Of a stretch of 64,000 nt of DNA, positions 17,868 through 28,084 are shown in pieces (position 1 is the first letter of the stretch; each line of letters begins with the position of its first letter). The position numbers and the translations under genes are program-made. The notes beneath the pieces were generated by a model, which did not search any database, was not told where the DNA came from, and saw nothing but the letters and a program-made list of their open reading frames with translations. Origin of the DNA: Pantoea allii (GTDB lineage Bacteria; Pseudomonadota; Gammaproteobacteria; Enterobacterales; Enterobacteriaceae); the NCBI RefSeq assembly GCF_002307475.1, contig NZ_NTMH01000003.1, forward strand, positions 1 to 64,000. Direction: 5' to 3'.

Positions 17868-19778
17868 GTGGCAGACGATTTTGCAACTGATGGCGCGCTG
17901 GCAAAAGGCATTGCGGGATTTAAACCGCGTGAAGCCCAGCGTGAAATGGCGCAGGCCGTCGCGGAAGCCGTGCAGAATAGCGGCGAGCTGGTGGTCGAAG
18001 CGGGGACGGGGACAGGCAAAACCTATGCCTACCTGGCTCCGGCTTTACGCGCCAATAAAAAAGTGATCGTGTCCACTGGCTCAAAAGCCCTGCAGGATCA
18101 GCTCTACGCCCGCGATTTGCCTACCATTGCCAACGCGCTGAAGTTCACCGGTAAAACGGCACTGCTGAAAGGTCGCTCTAACTACCTTTGCCTTGAGCGC
18201 ATGGAACAACAGTCGGCGACCGGCGGCGATCTGAGCGTTCAGGCGCTCACGGATTTAGTGACGCTGCGCGCCTGGTCATCGCAAACCACAGATGGGGACA
18301 TCAGTTCCTGTGCCGGCGTTACCGAAGACAGTCCGATTTGGCCGCTGGTGACCAGCACCAATGACAACTGTCTGGGCAGCGACTGCCCGCTGTACAAAGA
18401 GTGCTTTGTGGTGAAGGCGCGTAAGAAGGCCATGGACGCCGATGTTGTGGTGGTTAACCATCATCTGTTTCTTGCCGATCTGGTGGTGAAAGAGGGCGGA
18501 TTCGGTGAGCTTATCCCCGAAGCGGACGTGATGATTTTTGATGAAGCCCATCAGCTGCCGGACATCGCCAGCCAGTATTTCGGTCAGCAGCTCTCCAGCC
18601 GCCAGTTAGGCGATCTGGCAAAAGACATCATTATTGCCTATCGCACGGAAGTCCGTGACGTACAGCAGCTGCAAAAATCAGCCGACCGTCTGGCACAATG
18701 CGCGCAGGACTTCCGCCTGGCGCTGGGCGAGCCGGGTTATCGCGGTAACCTGCGTGATCTACTCAGCGATAACAACATCATGCGCATGTTTACCCTGCTC
18801 GATGATGCGCTGGAGCTTTGTTACGACGTGATCAAGCTCTCGCTGGGGCGTTCGGCGCTGCTTGATGCGGCGTTTGAACGTGCAGCGCTCTATCGCACAC
18901 GACTGAAACGGATACGCGCCATTAGTGAACCCGGCTTCAGTTACTGGTATGAATGCACATCGCGTCACTTTGTGCTGGCGCTGACGCCGTTATCGGTGGC
19001 CGAACGCTTCCGCGAAGTGATGGATAACCGTAAAGCCGCATGGATTTTCACGTCTGCGACCCTGGCTGTCGATGAAAAGATGGACCACTTTGCTGACCGG
19101 CTGGGCGTGAGCCAGGCTAAGAATCTGATCCTCAACAGTCCGTTTGACTATTCACAGCAGGCTTTGCTGTGCGTGCCGCGCAATCTGCCTGAACCCAATC
19201 GTCCGGGTGGTGCGCGTCAGTTGGCAAAAATGATGAAGCCGCTGATCGACGCGAACAAAGGCCGCTGTTTCTTTCTTTGTACCTCGCATCTGATGATGCG
19301 TGAGTTGGCCGCAGAGTTCCGTGCCTCTATGACGTTGCCGGTGTTAGTGCAGGGTGAAACCAGCAAAGGGCAACTGCTGAAGCAGTTCATTGATAAAGGC
19401 AATGCACTGCTGGTGGCCACCAGCAGCTTTTGGGAAGGTGTGGATGTCCGTGGCGATGCGCTGTCGCTGGTGATCATCGACAAACTGCCGTTTACCTCGC
19501 CGGAAGATCCTCTGCTTAAAGCCCGCATGGAAGACTGCCGGATTCGGGGTGGCGATCCCTTTAGCGACGTGCAACTGCCCGACGCGGTGATTACGCTTAA
19601 ACAGGGCGTTGGCCGTTTGATTCGTGATACGGACGATCGTGGCGTGCTGGTGATTTGCGACCAGCGGCTGGTTTCCCGTCCCTATGGCGCGCTGTTTCTT
19701 AACAGTCTGCCGCCAACGCCACGAACACGTGATATTGCGCAAGCTATTGCCTTTATTCGTCAGCAACCTGGCGAGTAA
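17868..19778 (+). CDS. yoaA: XPD-like iron-sulfur DNA helicase YoaA
   Basis: YoaA is a superfamily 2 helicase that in E. coli works with the HolC subunit of DNA polymerase III to help replication past damage. Walker A EAGTGTGKT lies near residues 46-54 and the DEAH box in DEAHQLPD near 225. Four cysteines between them (NYLCLER, ISSCAG, NDNCLGSDC) can hold the 4Fe-4S cluster. The GTG at 17868, with GAGAGGG just upstream, gives 636 residues as in E. coli; a TTG at 17847 would add 7. The tsaB gene follows closely. Confidence 0.94.
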   Translation: MADDFATDGALAKGIAGFKPREAQREMAQAVAEAVQNSGELVVEAGTGTGKTYAYLAPALRANKKVIVSTGSKALQDQLYARDLPTIANALKFTGKTALLKGRSNYLCLERMEQQSATGGDLSVQALTDLVTLRAWSSQTTDGDISSCAGVTEDSPIWPLVTSTNDNCLGSDCPLYKECFVVKARKKAMDADVVVVNHHLFLADLVVKEGGFGELIPEADVMIFDEAHQLPDIASQYFGQQLSSRQLGDLAKDIIIAYRTEVRDVQQLQKSADRLAQCAQDFRLALGEPGYRGNLRDLLSDNNIMRMFTLLDDALELCYDVIKLSLGRSALLDAAFERAALYRTRLKRIRAISEPGFSYWYECTSRHFVLALTPLSVAERFREVMDNRKAAWIFTSATLAVDEKMDHFADRLGVSQAKNLILNSPFDYSQQALLCVPRNLPEPNRPGGARQLAKMMKPLIDANKGRCFFLCTSHLMMRELAAEFRASMTLPVLVQGETSKGQLLKQFIDKGNALLVATSSFWEGVDVRGDALSLVIIDKLPFTSPEDPLLKARMEDCRIRGGDPFSDVQLPDAVITLKQGVGRLIRDTDDRGVLVICDQRLVSRPYGALFLNSLPPTPRTRDIAQAIAFIRQQPGE

Positions 19779-19823
19779 TTGTGTGCTAAGATGCGCGCCG
19801 TTTTTGAATCTTCAGAGGTCGTT

Positions 19824-20522
19824 ATGTCGGTCCGAATTTTAGCGCTGGATACAGCGACAGAAGCCTGTTCTGCGGCATTGCTCAACGGGCAACAGATTGA
19901 CGCGCGCTTTGAGATAGCGCCCCGCGATCACACGCAACGCATTTTACCCCTGATCGCAGAGCTGCTTGAGTCTCAGCAGCTTGAACTGACCGAACTCGAC
20001 GCGCTGGCATTTGGCCGCGGGCCGGGCAGTTTTACTGGCGTCCGTATTGGTATCGGGATTGCACAGGGCCTGGCGTTAGGTGCCGCCTTGCCGATGGCGG
20101 GCATCTCCACCCTGGCCACGCTGGCACAGGGTGCCTGGCGGCAGCACGGCGCAAACCGGGTGTTAACCGCGATTGATGCCCGTATGGGTGAAGTCTACTG
20201 GGCCGAATATCAGCGCGATGAACAGGGCAACTGGCAGGGGGAAGCGACGGAGAGCGTGCTGTCGCCCGCCGCCGCGCTGGCCCGGATGCAGGCGCTGGAA
20301 GGGGAATGGTACACCGCTGGAACGGGCTGGCAGGCCTGGCCGGACCTGCAGCAGGGGCACGCGCTGCAACTGGTCAACAGCAATGTGACGCTGCCGGCCG
20401 CTGAAGATATGTTGCCACTGGCGGTCGCCGCATTACAGCAGGGCGCTACCGTGCAACCTGAACATGCCGAGCCCACTTATCTGAGAAACGAAGTGGCATG
20501 GAAAAAACTGCCCGGACGCTAA
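19824..20522 (+). CDS. tsaB: tRNA threonylcarbamoyladenosine synthesis protein TsaB
   Basis: TsaB is the scaffold partner of TsaD in making t6A37 on ANN-decoding tRNAs. The ASKHA-fold start [17 protein letters not shown] and the [20 protein letters not shown] block are typical. From the ATG at 19824 the protein is 232 residues (E. coli 231), with AGAGG upstream; an in-frame start at 19779 would add 15 unrelated residues. It follows yoaA by 45 bases and precedes slp, as in E. coli. Confidence 0.94.
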   Translation: MSVRILALDTATEACSAALLNGQQIDARFEIAPRDHTQRILPLIAELLESQQLELTELDALAFGRGPGSFTGVRIGIGIAQGLALGAALPMAGISTLATLAQGAWRQHGANRVLTAIDARMGEVYWAEYQRDEQGNWQGEATESVLSPAAALARMQALEGEWYTAGTGWQAWPDLQQGHALQLVNSNVTLPAAEDMLPLAVAALQQGATVQPEHAEPTYLRNEVAWKKLPGR

Positions 20523-20582
20523 AATATGACGCAACTTATTGTTATCCAGGCACTCTAAACAGCAACGTTCAGGAGAATACCC

Positions 20583-21176
20583 ATGTCAATGTGTCGTCGC
20601 GGTGTTGCAGGTTTGATGTTGGCCTGTGCCCTGGTTTTAAGTGGTTGTGTTTCCGTACCGGATAATATTAAGGGCAACTCGCCGATGCCCCAGCAGGACT
20701 TGCTGCGCGTAATGAAAGATCCGGCCATCTATGTTGGTCAGGAATCTCGCTTCGGCGGTAAAGTGGTTAACGTTATCAACCGCAACGGCAAAACCCGGCT
20801 GGAAATCGCAACGCAGCCGCTGGATGAGGGCGCAAGACCGGTGTTGGGTGCCAGCTCGCTTGGCCGAATCTATGCTGACATTCCGGGCTTTGTTGATCCT
20901 ACCGATGTGAAAGATCAATACTTGACGGTGCTCGGCACGCTAAAAGGCACCGAGCAGGGCAAGATTGGCGAGGCAAATTACCAGTTTGTGGTCATCGACG
21001 TGCGGGGCTACCAGCGCTGGCATCTCACGCGCCAGATCGTTGCGCCGCCACAGCCGATCGACCCGTGGATTTGGTACGGGCCAACGCGTCATCGCGGCGG
21101 TTACTGGGGGCCCAATCCTTACTGGGGCATGTATAACACCGGGCCTGCCCAGGTGGAAACTTTCCTGACGCCATAA
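20583..21176 (+). CDS. yeaY: Slp-family outer-membrane lipoprotein (YeaY)
   Basis: The 197-residue protein has a lipoprotein signal ending LVLSGC, with lipidated Cys22 (SGCVSVP), so the mature form is anchored in the outer membrane. The rest matches the Slp/YeaY family, including [19 protein letters not shown]. The C-terminal 35 residues are rich in Trp, Tyr, Gly and Pro. Function is unknown beyond starvation or acid-stress links of Slp. CAGGAG precedes the ATG. The gene is followed by a clear terminator. Confidence 0.9.
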   Translation: MSMCRRGVAGLMLACALVLSGCVSVPDNIKGNSPMPQQDLLRVMKDPAIYVGQESRFGGKVVNVINRNGKTRLEIATQPLDEGARPVLGASSLGRIYADIPGFVDPTDVKDQYLTVLGTLKGTEQGKIGEANYQFVVIDVRGYQRWHLTRQIVAPPQPIDPWIWYGPTRHRGGYWGPNPYWGMYNTGPAQVETFLTP

Positions 21177-21194
21177 GCGTTAGCCGTTTTTAAT

Positions 21195-21229
21195 AAGCCC
21201 GGTCGTGGTGCTCGCAGCCGGGCTTTTTA
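21195..21229 (+). terminator. Terminator of the yoaA-tsaB-yeaY cluster
   Basis: AAGCCCGG and CCGGGCTT form the stem, with TTTTTAT after it, 18 bases past the yeaY stop. Confidence 0.88.
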
Positions 21230-21295
21230 TTTGTATTGTTAACTAACACGAAATTTAGTGATGTACTTCGCAACCTCAACATGACAAGCAGAGCA

Positions 21296-21312
21296 AACTG
21301 GTACAATCAGTT
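21296..21312 (+). promoter_or_regulatory. FadR operator upstream of fadD
   Basis: AACTGGTACAATCAGTT is an imperfect palindrome close to the FadR consensus and to the fadD site of E. coli (AGCTGGTATGATGAGTT). It ends 35 bases before the upstream fadD start, a good place to block transcription. FadR leaves the site when long-chain acyl-CoA binds. Confidence 0.82.
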
Positions 21313-21347
21313 AAAATATTGTTAAAAATACGATTGTCGAGGCGGCG

Positions 21348-23057
21348 ATGAGTACACAACAAGATTATCGGGGTGAATCCTTGAATAAGGTTTGGCTAAA
21401 ACGCTACCCGGCAGACGTACCTGCCGAAATCAATGCTGATCGTTACCACTCTCTGGTTGATATGTTTGAGCAGGCCGTTGTCCGCTACGCGGAACAGCCT
21501 GCTTTTTATAACATGGGTCAAAAGATGACCTATCGCCAACTGGACGAGAAAAGCCGGGCCTTCGCCGCCTATCTGCAACATGCGCTGAAACTGCAGCCCG
21601 GCGACCGTGTTGCTTTGATGATGCCGAACCTCCTGCAATATCCGGTGGCGCTGTTTGGTGTTCTGCGGGCAGGGATGGTGGTGGTCAACGTTAATCCGCT
21701 CTACACGCCGCGCGAATTAAAACATCAACTCAATGACAGCGGTGCCAGTGCGATCGTCATTGTTTCTAACTTTGCGCATACGCTGGAAAAAGTCGTCAGT
21801 GAAACCGCCGTGAAACACGTTGTTCTGACCCGCATGGGCGACCAGCTTGCGCCGGTTAAAGCCACGCTGGTGAACTTTGTGGTGAAGTATGTGAAGCGGC
21901 TGGTGCCCAAATATCATCTGCCAGGCGCGATATCGTTTCGCCATGTGCTGGATGCCGGTGAAAAAATGGCGTACCAGCGTCCGGAAGTCAGCAACGATGA
22001 CCTGGCATTTTTGCAATACACGGGCGGCACCACCGGCGTGGCCAAAGGCGCTATGCTTACCCACCGCAATATGCAGGCCAATCTGGAGCAAACCAAAGCG
22101 ACCTACGGCAAGCTGTTACGTGACGGTAAAGAGTGCGTCGTCACTGCGTTACCGCTCTACCATATCTTTGCATTAACCGTTAACGGCTTGCTGTTTGTTG
22201 AGTTAGGCGGGCAGAATCTGTTAATCACCAATCCGCGCGACATTCCCGGCTTTGTTAAAGAGATCGCCAAATATCCGTTTACCGCCATTACCGGCGTGAA
22301 TACGCTGTTCAATGCGCTGCTTAATGACGACAACTTTAACAAACTCGACTTCTCGACGTTACGCCTTTCAGCGGGCGGCGGCATGGCAGTACAAAAAGCG
22401 GTGGCCGAACGCTGGGAAAAGCTCACAGGACACTATTTGCTGGAAGGCTATGGTCTGACGGAGTGTTCCCCGCTGGTCTCAGTAAACCCTTATGACATCA
22501 GCTGTCACACGGGCAGTATCGGATTGCCTGTGCCCTCAACGGACGTGATTATTCTGGATGAGAGCGGGAATGAAGTGCCTACCGGAGAGCCTGGCGAACT
22601 GTGCATCCGTGGCCCTCAGGTGATGCTCGGCTACTGGCAGCACCCGGAGGCCACAGCAGAAGTCCTGAAAAATGGCTGGCTCCATAGCGGGGATATTGTT
22701 ACCGTTGATCCCGAAGGATTTATCCGTATCGTGGACCGCAAAAAGGATATGATTCTGGTGTCGGGCTTTAACGTCTATCCTAATGAGATTGAAGACGTCC
22801 TGATGCAGCATCCCAAAGTGCGTGAAGCGGCAGCGATTGGCGTGCCCAGCGAGCTGTCCGGCGAGGCCGTTAAAGTCTGCGTAGTTAAAAAAGATCACTC
22901 GCTGACCAAAGAAGAACTGCTGGATCACTGTCGTCGCCAGCTCACAGGCTATAAAGTGCCTAAAATCGTCGAGTTTCGCGATGAACTGCCAAAAACCAAT
23001 GTAGGAAAAATTCTGCGTCGTGAACTGCGCGACGAGGTGAAAACCAGCACAGGCTGA
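21348..23057 (+). CDS. fadD: Long-chain fatty acid--CoA ligase FadD
   Basis: FadD activates long-chain fatty acids to acyl-CoA at the inner membrane for beta-oxidation. It has the AMP-binding motif [11 protein letters not shown] (about 225), the GYGLTE motif (about 370) and the fatty-acyl-CoA signature [17 protein letters not shown] (about 440). The ATG at 21348 gives 569 residues and has GAGG upstream. A TTG at 21381, with GGGGTGA upstream, gives 558 and matches the annotated E. coli N-terminus (KKVWLNRYPADVP), which also starts at TTG; I cannot decide between them. FadR control is expected. Confidence 0.95.
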   Translation: MSTQQDYRGESLNKVWLKRYPADVPAEINADRYHSLVDMFEQAVVRYAEQPAFYNMGQKMTYRQLDEKSRAFAAYLQHALKLQPGDRVALMMPNLLQYPVALFGVLRAGMVVVNVNPLYTPRELKHQLNDSGASAIVIVSNFAHTLEKVVSETAVKHVVLTRMGDQLAPVKATLVNFVVKYVKRLVPKYHLPGAISFRHVLDAGEKMAYQRPEVSNDDLAFLQYTGGTTGVAKGAMLTHRNMQANLEQTKATYGKLLRDGKECVVTALPLYHIFALTVNGLLFVELGGQNLLITNPRDIPGFVKEIAKYPFTAITGVNTLFNALLNDDNFNKLDFSTLRLSAGGGMAVQKAVAERWEKLTGHYLLEGYGLTECSPLVSVNPYDISCHTGSIGLPVPSTDVIILDESGNEVPTGEPGELCIRGPQVMLGYWQHPEATAEVLKNGWLHSGDIVTVDPEGFIRIVDRKKDMILVSGFNVYPNEIEDVLMQHPKVREAAAIGVPSELSGEAVKVCVVKKDHSLTKEELLDHCRRQLTGYKVPKIVEFRDELPKTNVGKILRRELRDEVKTSTG

Positions 23058-23080
23058 TTCACCGTCAGGATTCAGGTTGA

Positions 23081-23105
23081 ACGCCGGCGCTGTCCGGCGT
23101 TTTTA
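23081..23105 (+). terminator. Terminator of fadD
   Basis: ACGCCGG and CCGGCGT form a stem followed by TTTTTATT, between fadD and rnd. Confidence 0.88.
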
Positions 23106-23156
23106 TTGCTTTTAACATGGAGCACCGCACGTTGTCGGCTGCGGTGAAAACTGAAC

Positions 23157-24278
23157 GTGAACTATTCCCTGATCGAGAACGATGATCACCTGGCCGAGGT
23201 GTGCCACAAAGCACGCCAACATGCGGCCGTCGCCCTGGATACCGAATTTGTCCGTACCCGTACTTACTATCCGCAGCTGGGACTGATTCAGCTGTTTGAT
23301 GGCGAACAGTTAGTGTTGATCGATCCGTTACCCGTTCGTGACTGGTCACCGTTTATTGAACTGCTAACGGACACCCGCGTGACGAAATTTCTCCATGCGG
23401 GCGGGGAAGATCTGGAAGTGTTCCTGCACCGTTTCGGTGTCCTGCCACAGCCGATGATTGATACACAGATTCTGGCGGCTTTCAGTGGTCAGCCGCTTTC
23501 CTGGGGATTTGCCTCAATGGTGGCGCACTTTACGCAGGTTGAATTAGATAAGAGTGAAGCGCGGACCGACTGGTTAGCCCGTCCGCTCACGGAACGGCAG
23601 TGCCAGTATGCGGCGGCGGATGTGCATTACCTGCTGCCGATTGCTCATCAACTGATACAGCAGGTAGAGCAGGCCGGTAATATGGCCGCGGCACTGAGTG
23701 AATGCGAAAACCTGTGTCAGCGTCGGCTGGATACGTTAGCGCCGGAGGATGCGTGGCGTGACATCACTAACACCTGGCAGTTGCGTCCGCGCCAGTTGGC
23801 GGCGCTGCAACGCCTGGCGGCATGGCGCCTGAAAGTGGCGCGTGAAAAAGACATGGCGGTCAATTTTGTGGTGCGTGAAGAGAACCTGTGGAAAGTCGCA
23901 CGTTTTATGCCGGGTTCTCAGGGTGAGTTAGATCATCTGGGCTTATCGGGCCATGAGATTCGTTTCCACGGCAGGGCGATGCTGGCGCAGGTGGCAGAAG
24001 CCGCTGAGCTGGATGACAGTGCGTTACCGCCGCCGTTAAGCAATCTGGTGGATCATGTGAATTACAAGCGGGCGTTTAAGGCAATCAAAGCGCTGGTACA
24101 GCAGGTGAGTGAGCAGAGTGGTTTTAGTCAGGAACTGCTGGCGTCTCGTCGACAGATCAATCAGGTGTTAAGTCAGCACTGGGGGCTTAAGCCACAGAAC
24201 CGCGAACCCGAGCTGTTAACAGGCTGGCGTGGCGAGGTGCTGAAACCCGGTATTACCGACATCCTTGCCGGGCTGTAA
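23157..24278 (+). CDS. rnd: Ribonuclease D
   Basis: RNase D is a 3'-to-5' exoribonuclease that trims tRNA precursors. The DEDD nuclease domain shows Asp28 and Glu30 (LDTEFVR) and the third motif YAAADVHYL near 153-161. Two HRDC-type helical domains follow (about 210-290 and 300-370). The 373 residues match E. coli Rnd (375). The start is GTG at 23157; E. coli also uses a weak start (TTG), which keeps expression low. It lies 100 bases after fadD, past a terminator. Confidence 0.94.
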   Translation: MNYSLIENDDHLAEVCHKARQHAAVALDTEFVRTRTYYPQLGLIQLFDGEQLVLIDPLPVRDWSPFIELLTDTRVTKFLHAGGEDLEVFLHRFGVLPQPMIDTQILAAFSGQPLSWGFASMVAHFTQVELDKSEARTDWLARPLTERQCQYAAADVHYLLPIAHQLIQQVEQAGNMAAALSECENLCQRRLDTLAPEDAWRDITNTWQLRPRQLAALQRLAAWRLKVAREKDMAVNFVVREENLWKVARFMPGSQGELDHLGLSGHEIRFHGRAMLAQVAEAAELDDSALPPPLSNLVDHVNYKRAFKAIKALVQQVSEQSGFSQELLASRRQINQVLSQHWGLKPQNREPELLTGWRGEVLKPGITDILAGL

Positions 24279-24282
24279 AAAA

Positions 24283-24308
24283 TTTCCCCTGCAACTGCGC
24301 AGGGGAAA
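24283..24308 (-). terminator. Terminator of minCDE
   Basis: TTTCCCCTGC and GCAGGGGAAA pair perfectly. The T tract (AAATTTTTT) is on the minus strand, so it stops the min operon. Confidence 0.88.
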
Positions 24309-24326
24309 GTCAGGAAACGGTTGACG

Positions 24327-24596
24327 TCATTTAGGCACGTCTTCCGTTTCGGGTAGCGTGACGTTCAGTTCAAGAATGGAGATATCATCCCCTTTCTGAT
24401 CGAGTTGAACCGTCACCATGTCCGGATCAATCTTCACGTATCTGCAAATCACTTCAAGAATGTCGCGCTTAAGTTGCGGAAGATAATGGGGCTCACTGTC
24501 GCCCCTTCTCCGTTCTGCCACAATAATCTGTAGCCTTTCCTTGGCTATATTGGCAGTGTTCTTCTTCCGGGATAAAAAGAAATCAAGTAATGCCAT
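24327..24596 (-). CDS. minE: Cell division topological factor MinE
   Basis: MinE (89 residues) drives the pole-to-pole MinCD oscillation by stimulating MinD ATP hydrolysis. The N-terminal amphipathic membrane-binding segment ([11 protein letters not shown]) and the MinD-contacting region ([15 protein letters not shown]) are intact, followed by the dimerising C-terminal domain. It starts 3 bases after the minD stop and is the last gene of minCDE. Confidence 0.97.
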   Translation of the reverse strand: MALLDFFLSRKKNTANIAKERLQIIVAERRRGDSEPHYLPQLKRDILEVICRYVKIDPDMVTVQLDQKGDDISILELNVTLPETEDVPK

Positions 24597-24599
24597 GGT

Positions 24600-25412
24600 T
24601 TATCCCCCGAACAGGCGTTTCAGGAAACCCTTCTTCTCTTCTTCAATAAAGCGGAAGGGGCGAACTTCACCGAGTAACCGGTCAACGGTATCGGCATAGG
24701 CTTTACCAGCATCAGACTCACCGTCCAGAATCACCGGCTCGCCCTGGTTAGAGGCACGAAGCACGGACTGATCTTCCGGGATCACGCCGACCAGAGGAAT
24801 GCGCAGAATTTCCAGCACATCTTCCATGCTCAGCATATCGCCACGATTAACGCGACCCGGGTTATAACGGGTCAGCAGCAGATGCTCCTTAACCGGTTCC
24901 TGGCTGGTTTCAGCGCGGCGGGATTTTGAAGAGATGATGCCGAGAATACGGTCTGAGTCGCGGACAGAGGAGACTTCCGGGTTAGTGGTAATAATGGCTT
25001 CATCTGCAAAATACAGTGCCATTAACGCCCCGGTTTCAATGCCGGCTGGCGAATCACAGACGATGAAGTCAAACGCCATCTCTGCAAGATCGTTCAGGAC
25101 CTTTTCGACACCTTCACGAGTCAGGGCGTCTTTATCACGGGTTTGTGAGGCTGGCAGAATATAAAGTTGCTCAGTGCGCTTATCACGAATCAATGCCTGG
25201 TTCAGCGTGGCATCACCCTGAATGACATTAACAAAATCGTAAACAACCCGGCGTTCGCAACCCATGATTAAATCAAGGTTACGCAGGCCGATATCAAAGT
25301 CGATGACAACCGTTTTTTTGCCTTTCTGCGCTAAACCGGTGGCGATGGCCGCGCTTGACGTGGTCTTACCAACGCCCCCTTTACCGGATGTAACTACAAT
25401 AATGCGTGCCAT
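24600..25412 (-). CDS. minD: Septum site-determining ATPase MinD
   Basis: MinD is the membrane-cycling ATPase that carries MinC to the poles. The deviant Walker A motif SGKGGVGKTT (about 9-18, with Lys11 and Lys16), switch regions, and the C-terminal amphipathic membrane-targeting helix (EEEKKGFLKRLFGG) are present in 270 residues, the E. coli length. It lies 33 bases after minC and 3 before minE. Confidence 0.97.
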   Translation of the reverse strand: MARIIVVTSGKGGVGKTTSSAAIATGLAQKGKKTVVIDFDIGLRNLDLIMGCERRVVYDFVNVIQGDATLNQALIRDKRTEQLYILPASQTRDKDALTREGVEKVLNDLAEMAFDFIVCDSPAGIETGALMALYFADEAIITTNPEVSSVRDSDRILGIISSKSRRAETSQEPVKEHLLLTRYNPGRVNRGDMLSMEDVLEILRIPLVGVIPEDQSVLRASNQGEPVILDGESDAGKAYADTVDRLLGEVRPFRFIEEEKKGFLKRLFGG

Positions 25413-25445
25413 AAATGTTGATTTCCTTAACGAAAGAAAAGGGGC

Positions 25446-26144
25446 CTAATTAAGTGTCTGTATAGTCAGCGCGCCATCCTGAAGACAGAGGCGTGCTGCT
25501 TTAGCAAAAAACGCTTCGGGGATTTGATCCATGATCCAGTACTCCCCGGCGATAGAAACCAACTCTGCTGCAAGGTTGGTGCAAAAAATCTGGCAATCTC
25601 TGTCACCGCTGGCACCTGCCAGAGCACGGCCACGCATCATGCCATAGATATGAATATTGCCATCAGCGACCAGTTCCGCACCGGCGCTCACGCTGCTGGT
25701 GACGATCAAATCCGCATTGCGGGCATAAATTTGCTGGCCAGAGCGCACCGGCGTGTTAACGATGCGTGTTTTCGCCACCAGCGATTCGGCTGCAACGGGC
25801 TTGAGTTCCGGCTCCTGCGCGTCACGCTTGTGGCTCTCTTTGCCTTCAGCCAGCACCGGAAGTCCGACGCGGGCAATCATTTTTTTCAGCGCATCATCTT
25901 TGCATCCACTGACCCCGACGATACGCAGTCCCGTTTCGCTCACGGCCTGCTGCATCTGTTTCCAGTTCACCGCGGCATCGAGGGCCGCAACATTCAGCAC
26001 CACGGGTGCGTTCTTCAGGAAATCTGGAGCCTGGTCAATTTTGTCCTGGAGCGCTTTGCGGATCACCTCTGGCTCATGGTGATGCAAATGAACGACGGAC
26101 AAGGTAAAACTGCTTCCCTTAAATTCGATTGGCGATTGCGGCAT
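25446..26144 (-). CDS. minC: Septum formation inhibitor MinC
   Basis: MinC (232 residues) blocks FtsZ assembly away from midcell. It has an N-terminal FtsZ-inhibiting domain (about 1-105), a charged linker (about 105-125) and a C-terminal beta-helix that binds MinD and FtsZ ([16 protein letters not shown], then [12 protein letters not shown]). It opens the minCDE operon and is divergent from ycgL; the 154-base gap holds both promoters. Unlike in E. coli, the operon lies beside rnd. Confidence 0.96.
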   Translation of the reverse strand: MPQSPIEFKGSSFTLSVVHLHHHEPEVIRKALQDKIDQAPDFLKNAPVVLNVAALDAAVNWKQMQQAVSETGLRIVGVSGCKDDALKKMIARVGLPVLAEGKESHKRDAQEPELKPVAAESLVAKTRIVNTPVRSGQQIYARNADLIVTSSVSAGAELVADGNIHIYGMMRGRALAGASGDRDCQIFCTNLAAELVSIAGEYWIMDQIPEAFFAKAARLCLQDGALTIQTLN

Positions 26145-26298
26145 CTGTCCCGACTCAGTCCTGTTTTACTACCCTGTGCTAAGCGATGATAAAAGCATCG
26201 TTAAAGCGCGATCGGCGAATATTCGAAGTACTGCAAGCATGTTATAGTTACCGCTATATTCAAACAAGCCTCAGCGCTGGTTAATTCGAGTAAAAAAT

Positions 26299-26574
26299 AT
26301 GTTTTGTGTGATCTACAGAAGTCCGGTCCGCGACCAAACTTATCTCTACGTTGAAAAAAAGGACGATTTTTCACGCGTTCCTGACGCCCTGCTCAAAGGC
26401 TTTGGTAAGCCACAACTCGCGATGGTGGTAAACCTTGCCCAACGCGACAAACTGGCCAATGCAGACATCAATAACGTTAAGCAGGGTTTAAGCGAGCAGG
26501 GATATTATTTGCAAATTCCCCCACCGATCGAAAGTTTGTTAAAAACGCATCTCGAACACGACAGAAAAGATTAA
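26299..26574 (+). CDS. ycgL: YcgL-domain protein
   Basis: The 91-residue protein is a single YcgL domain with the conserved MFCVIYRS start, KKDDFSRVP and [13 protein letters not shown] segments. E. coli YcgL is annotated longer at the N-terminus. Function is unknown; the family has a small alpha/beta fold. It is divergent from minC, and a perfect AT-rich inverted repeat lies just after it. Confidence 0.9.
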   Translation: MFCVIYRSPVRDQTYLYVEKKDDFSRVPDALLKGFGKPQLAMVVNLAQRDKLANADINNVKQGLSEQGYYLQIPPPIESLLKTHLEHDRKD

Positions 26575-26873
26575 CTCGGATTGTTCCTTTAATATAAATT
26601 TTGCGCGACTGTCGGCAGCCAATTTATATTCCCAGCCGGGGCGAATAATAATTGTGCAGCACCGCTGTTTTGTTGCTTTTTCCGCGCAATCCGATTGGTC
26701 ATCGGTTCGCGGTGACGCACAAATAGCCTGGCTGACTTGTTGACAATTTTCACGCATCTGTCAGGTTTAACCACTCTTAACCGTTATGAACAGGCTGGCT
26801 TTGCGTGCTGTCTGTCCGTAACGTCAACTCGCCGATATGGCTGACATTTCGGTAACATAAGCAGGGGATTAGC
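26575..26873. repeat. Intergenic region with a perfect AT-rich inverted repeat
   Basis: The region between ycgL and ycgM has no gene I can support. AATATAAATT (26591-26600) and AATTTATATT (26621-26630) are a perfect 10-base inverted repeat with a 20-base spacer, starting 17 bases after the ycgL stop. It has no T run, so it is a poor terminator. The right end probably carries the ycgM promoter. Confidence 0.5.
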
Positions 26874-27533
26874 ATGTATCAGCATCGTAACTGGCAAGGC
26901 GCTTTGTTAGATTATCCCGTGGGTAAAGTGGTGTGTGTTGGCAGTAACTATGCGAAGCACATTAAAGAGATGGGCAGTGCGACACCAACCGAACCGGTAA
27001 TTTTTATTAAACCGCAAACGGCCTTATGCGATATGCGTCAGCCTTTATCGATTCCTGATGCGTTTGGTGAAGTGCATCATGAGGTTGAGCTGGCGGTGCT
27101 GATTGGCACCACCCTGAAACAGGCTTCAGACGCGCATGTGGCCAAAGCCATTGCCGGTTATGGTGTGGCACTGGATTTAACCCTGCGCGATCTCCAGGCG
27201 GGCTTAAAAAAAGCCGGGCAGCCCTGGGAAAAAGCGAAAGCCTTTGATAACGCCTGTCCTCTGTCGGGTTTTATTCCAACTGCGGAATTTTCAGGTGATC
27301 CACAGAACACCGAACTGAAGCTGGTCGTGAACGGTGAGGTTCGTCAGCACGGCAATACCGCCGATATGATTCACAAAATCCTGCCGCTGATTGCACATAT
27401 GAGCCAGTATTTTACCCTGCACGCGGGTGACGTCATCCTGACCGGTACGCCAGAAGGCGTTGGGCCAATGCACGCTGGCGATACGTTAGAGGTTTCCATC
27501 GCGGGCCATGGCATCAGCACGCGGGTACTGTAA
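26874..27533 (+). CDS. ycgM: Fumarylacetoacetate hydrolase-family protein YcgM
   Basis: The 219-residue protein is a compact FAH-family enzyme. The GSNYAKHIKEMG start, the metal-binding acidic residues in EVHHEVELAVLIG and DLTLRDLQ, and TGTPEGVGPM near the end are typical. Relatives are acylpyruvate hydrolases or oxaloacetate tautomerases that need Mg2+. The exact E. coli reaction was long uncertain, so I do not assign one. It stands before ycgN, 63 bases apart, as in E. coli. Confidence 0.9.
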   Translation: MYQHRNWQGALLDYPVGKVVCVGSNYAKHIKEMGSATPTEPVIFIKPQTALCDMRQPLSIPDAFGEVHHEVELAVLIGTTLKQASDAHVAKAIAGYGVALDLTLRDLQAGLKKAGQPWEKAKAFDNACPLSGFIPTAEFSGDPQNTELKLVVNGEVRQHGNTADMIHKILPLIAHMSQYFTLHAGDVILTGTPEGVGPMHAGDTLEVSIAGHGISTRVL

Positions 27534-27596
27534 AACTTGCATCATTGGGCCAATATCTTTATAAGGTGCGGTTTATGCTAAATCTGGACAACCATC

Positions 27597-28043
27597 ATGA
27601 CTGAAACCCCTTTCTGGCAACACAAGCGCCTGGCACAAATGAGCGATGAGGAATGGGAATCCTTGTGTGATGGTTGTGGCCAGTGCTGTCTGAACAAGTT
27701 ACAGGACGCCGATACCGATGAAATTTATTTCACCAACGTCGCCTGTAACCAGCTCAACATCAAAACCTGCCAGTGTCGCAATTACGAGCGCCGGTTTGAA
27801 TATGAAGAAGACTGCATCAAGCTGACGCGCGAAAACCTGACGACCTTTAACTGGTTGCCTCGCACCTGCGCCTATCGACTCCTGGGCGAGGGGAAACCGT
27901 TACCGGCCTGGCACCCGCTGCGCGCAGGGTCAAAAACCGAGATGCACGCTCAGCGCATTTCGGTGCGCTACATTGCCGTGCGGGAAAGTGAAGTCCGCGA
28001 CTGGGAAGATCATATTATCGATCGGCCAGATCGGAACGGATGA
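27597..28043 (+). CDS. ycgN: Cysteine-cluster protein YcgN (UPF0260)
   Basis: The 148-residue protein has a cysteine-rich start (CDGCGQCC at 24-31) and further cysteines in [17 protein letters not shown] and RTCAYR. This pattern fits the YkgJ-like zinc- or iron-chelating family, so it probably binds metal. Function unknown. It closely matches E. coli YcgN. A hairpin terminator follows. Confidence 0.9.
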   Translation: MTETPFWQHKRLAQMSDEEWESLCDGCGQCCLNKLQDADTDEIYFTNVACNQLNIKTCQCRNYERRFEYEEDCIKLTRENLTTFNWLPRTCAYRLLGEGKPLPAWHPLRAGSKTEMHAQRISVRYIAVRESEVRDWEDHIIDRPDRNG

Positions 28044-28055
28044 TGTTTATAAACG

Positions 28056-28081
28056 AAAGGCTGCCAGCGGCAGCCTTTTTT
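28056..28081. terminator. Terminator between ycgN and dsbB
   Basis: GGCTGCC and GGCAGCC pair around AGC and a long T run follows on the plus strand. It lies between convergent ycgN and dsbB and probably serves both. Confidence 0.88.
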
Positions 28082-28084
28082 ACG

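Noticed and set aside
25524..26189. Long plus-strand frame of 221 codons opposite minC
   Set aside because: It is an antisense shadow of minC, with composition typical of reversed codons; minC has full family support.
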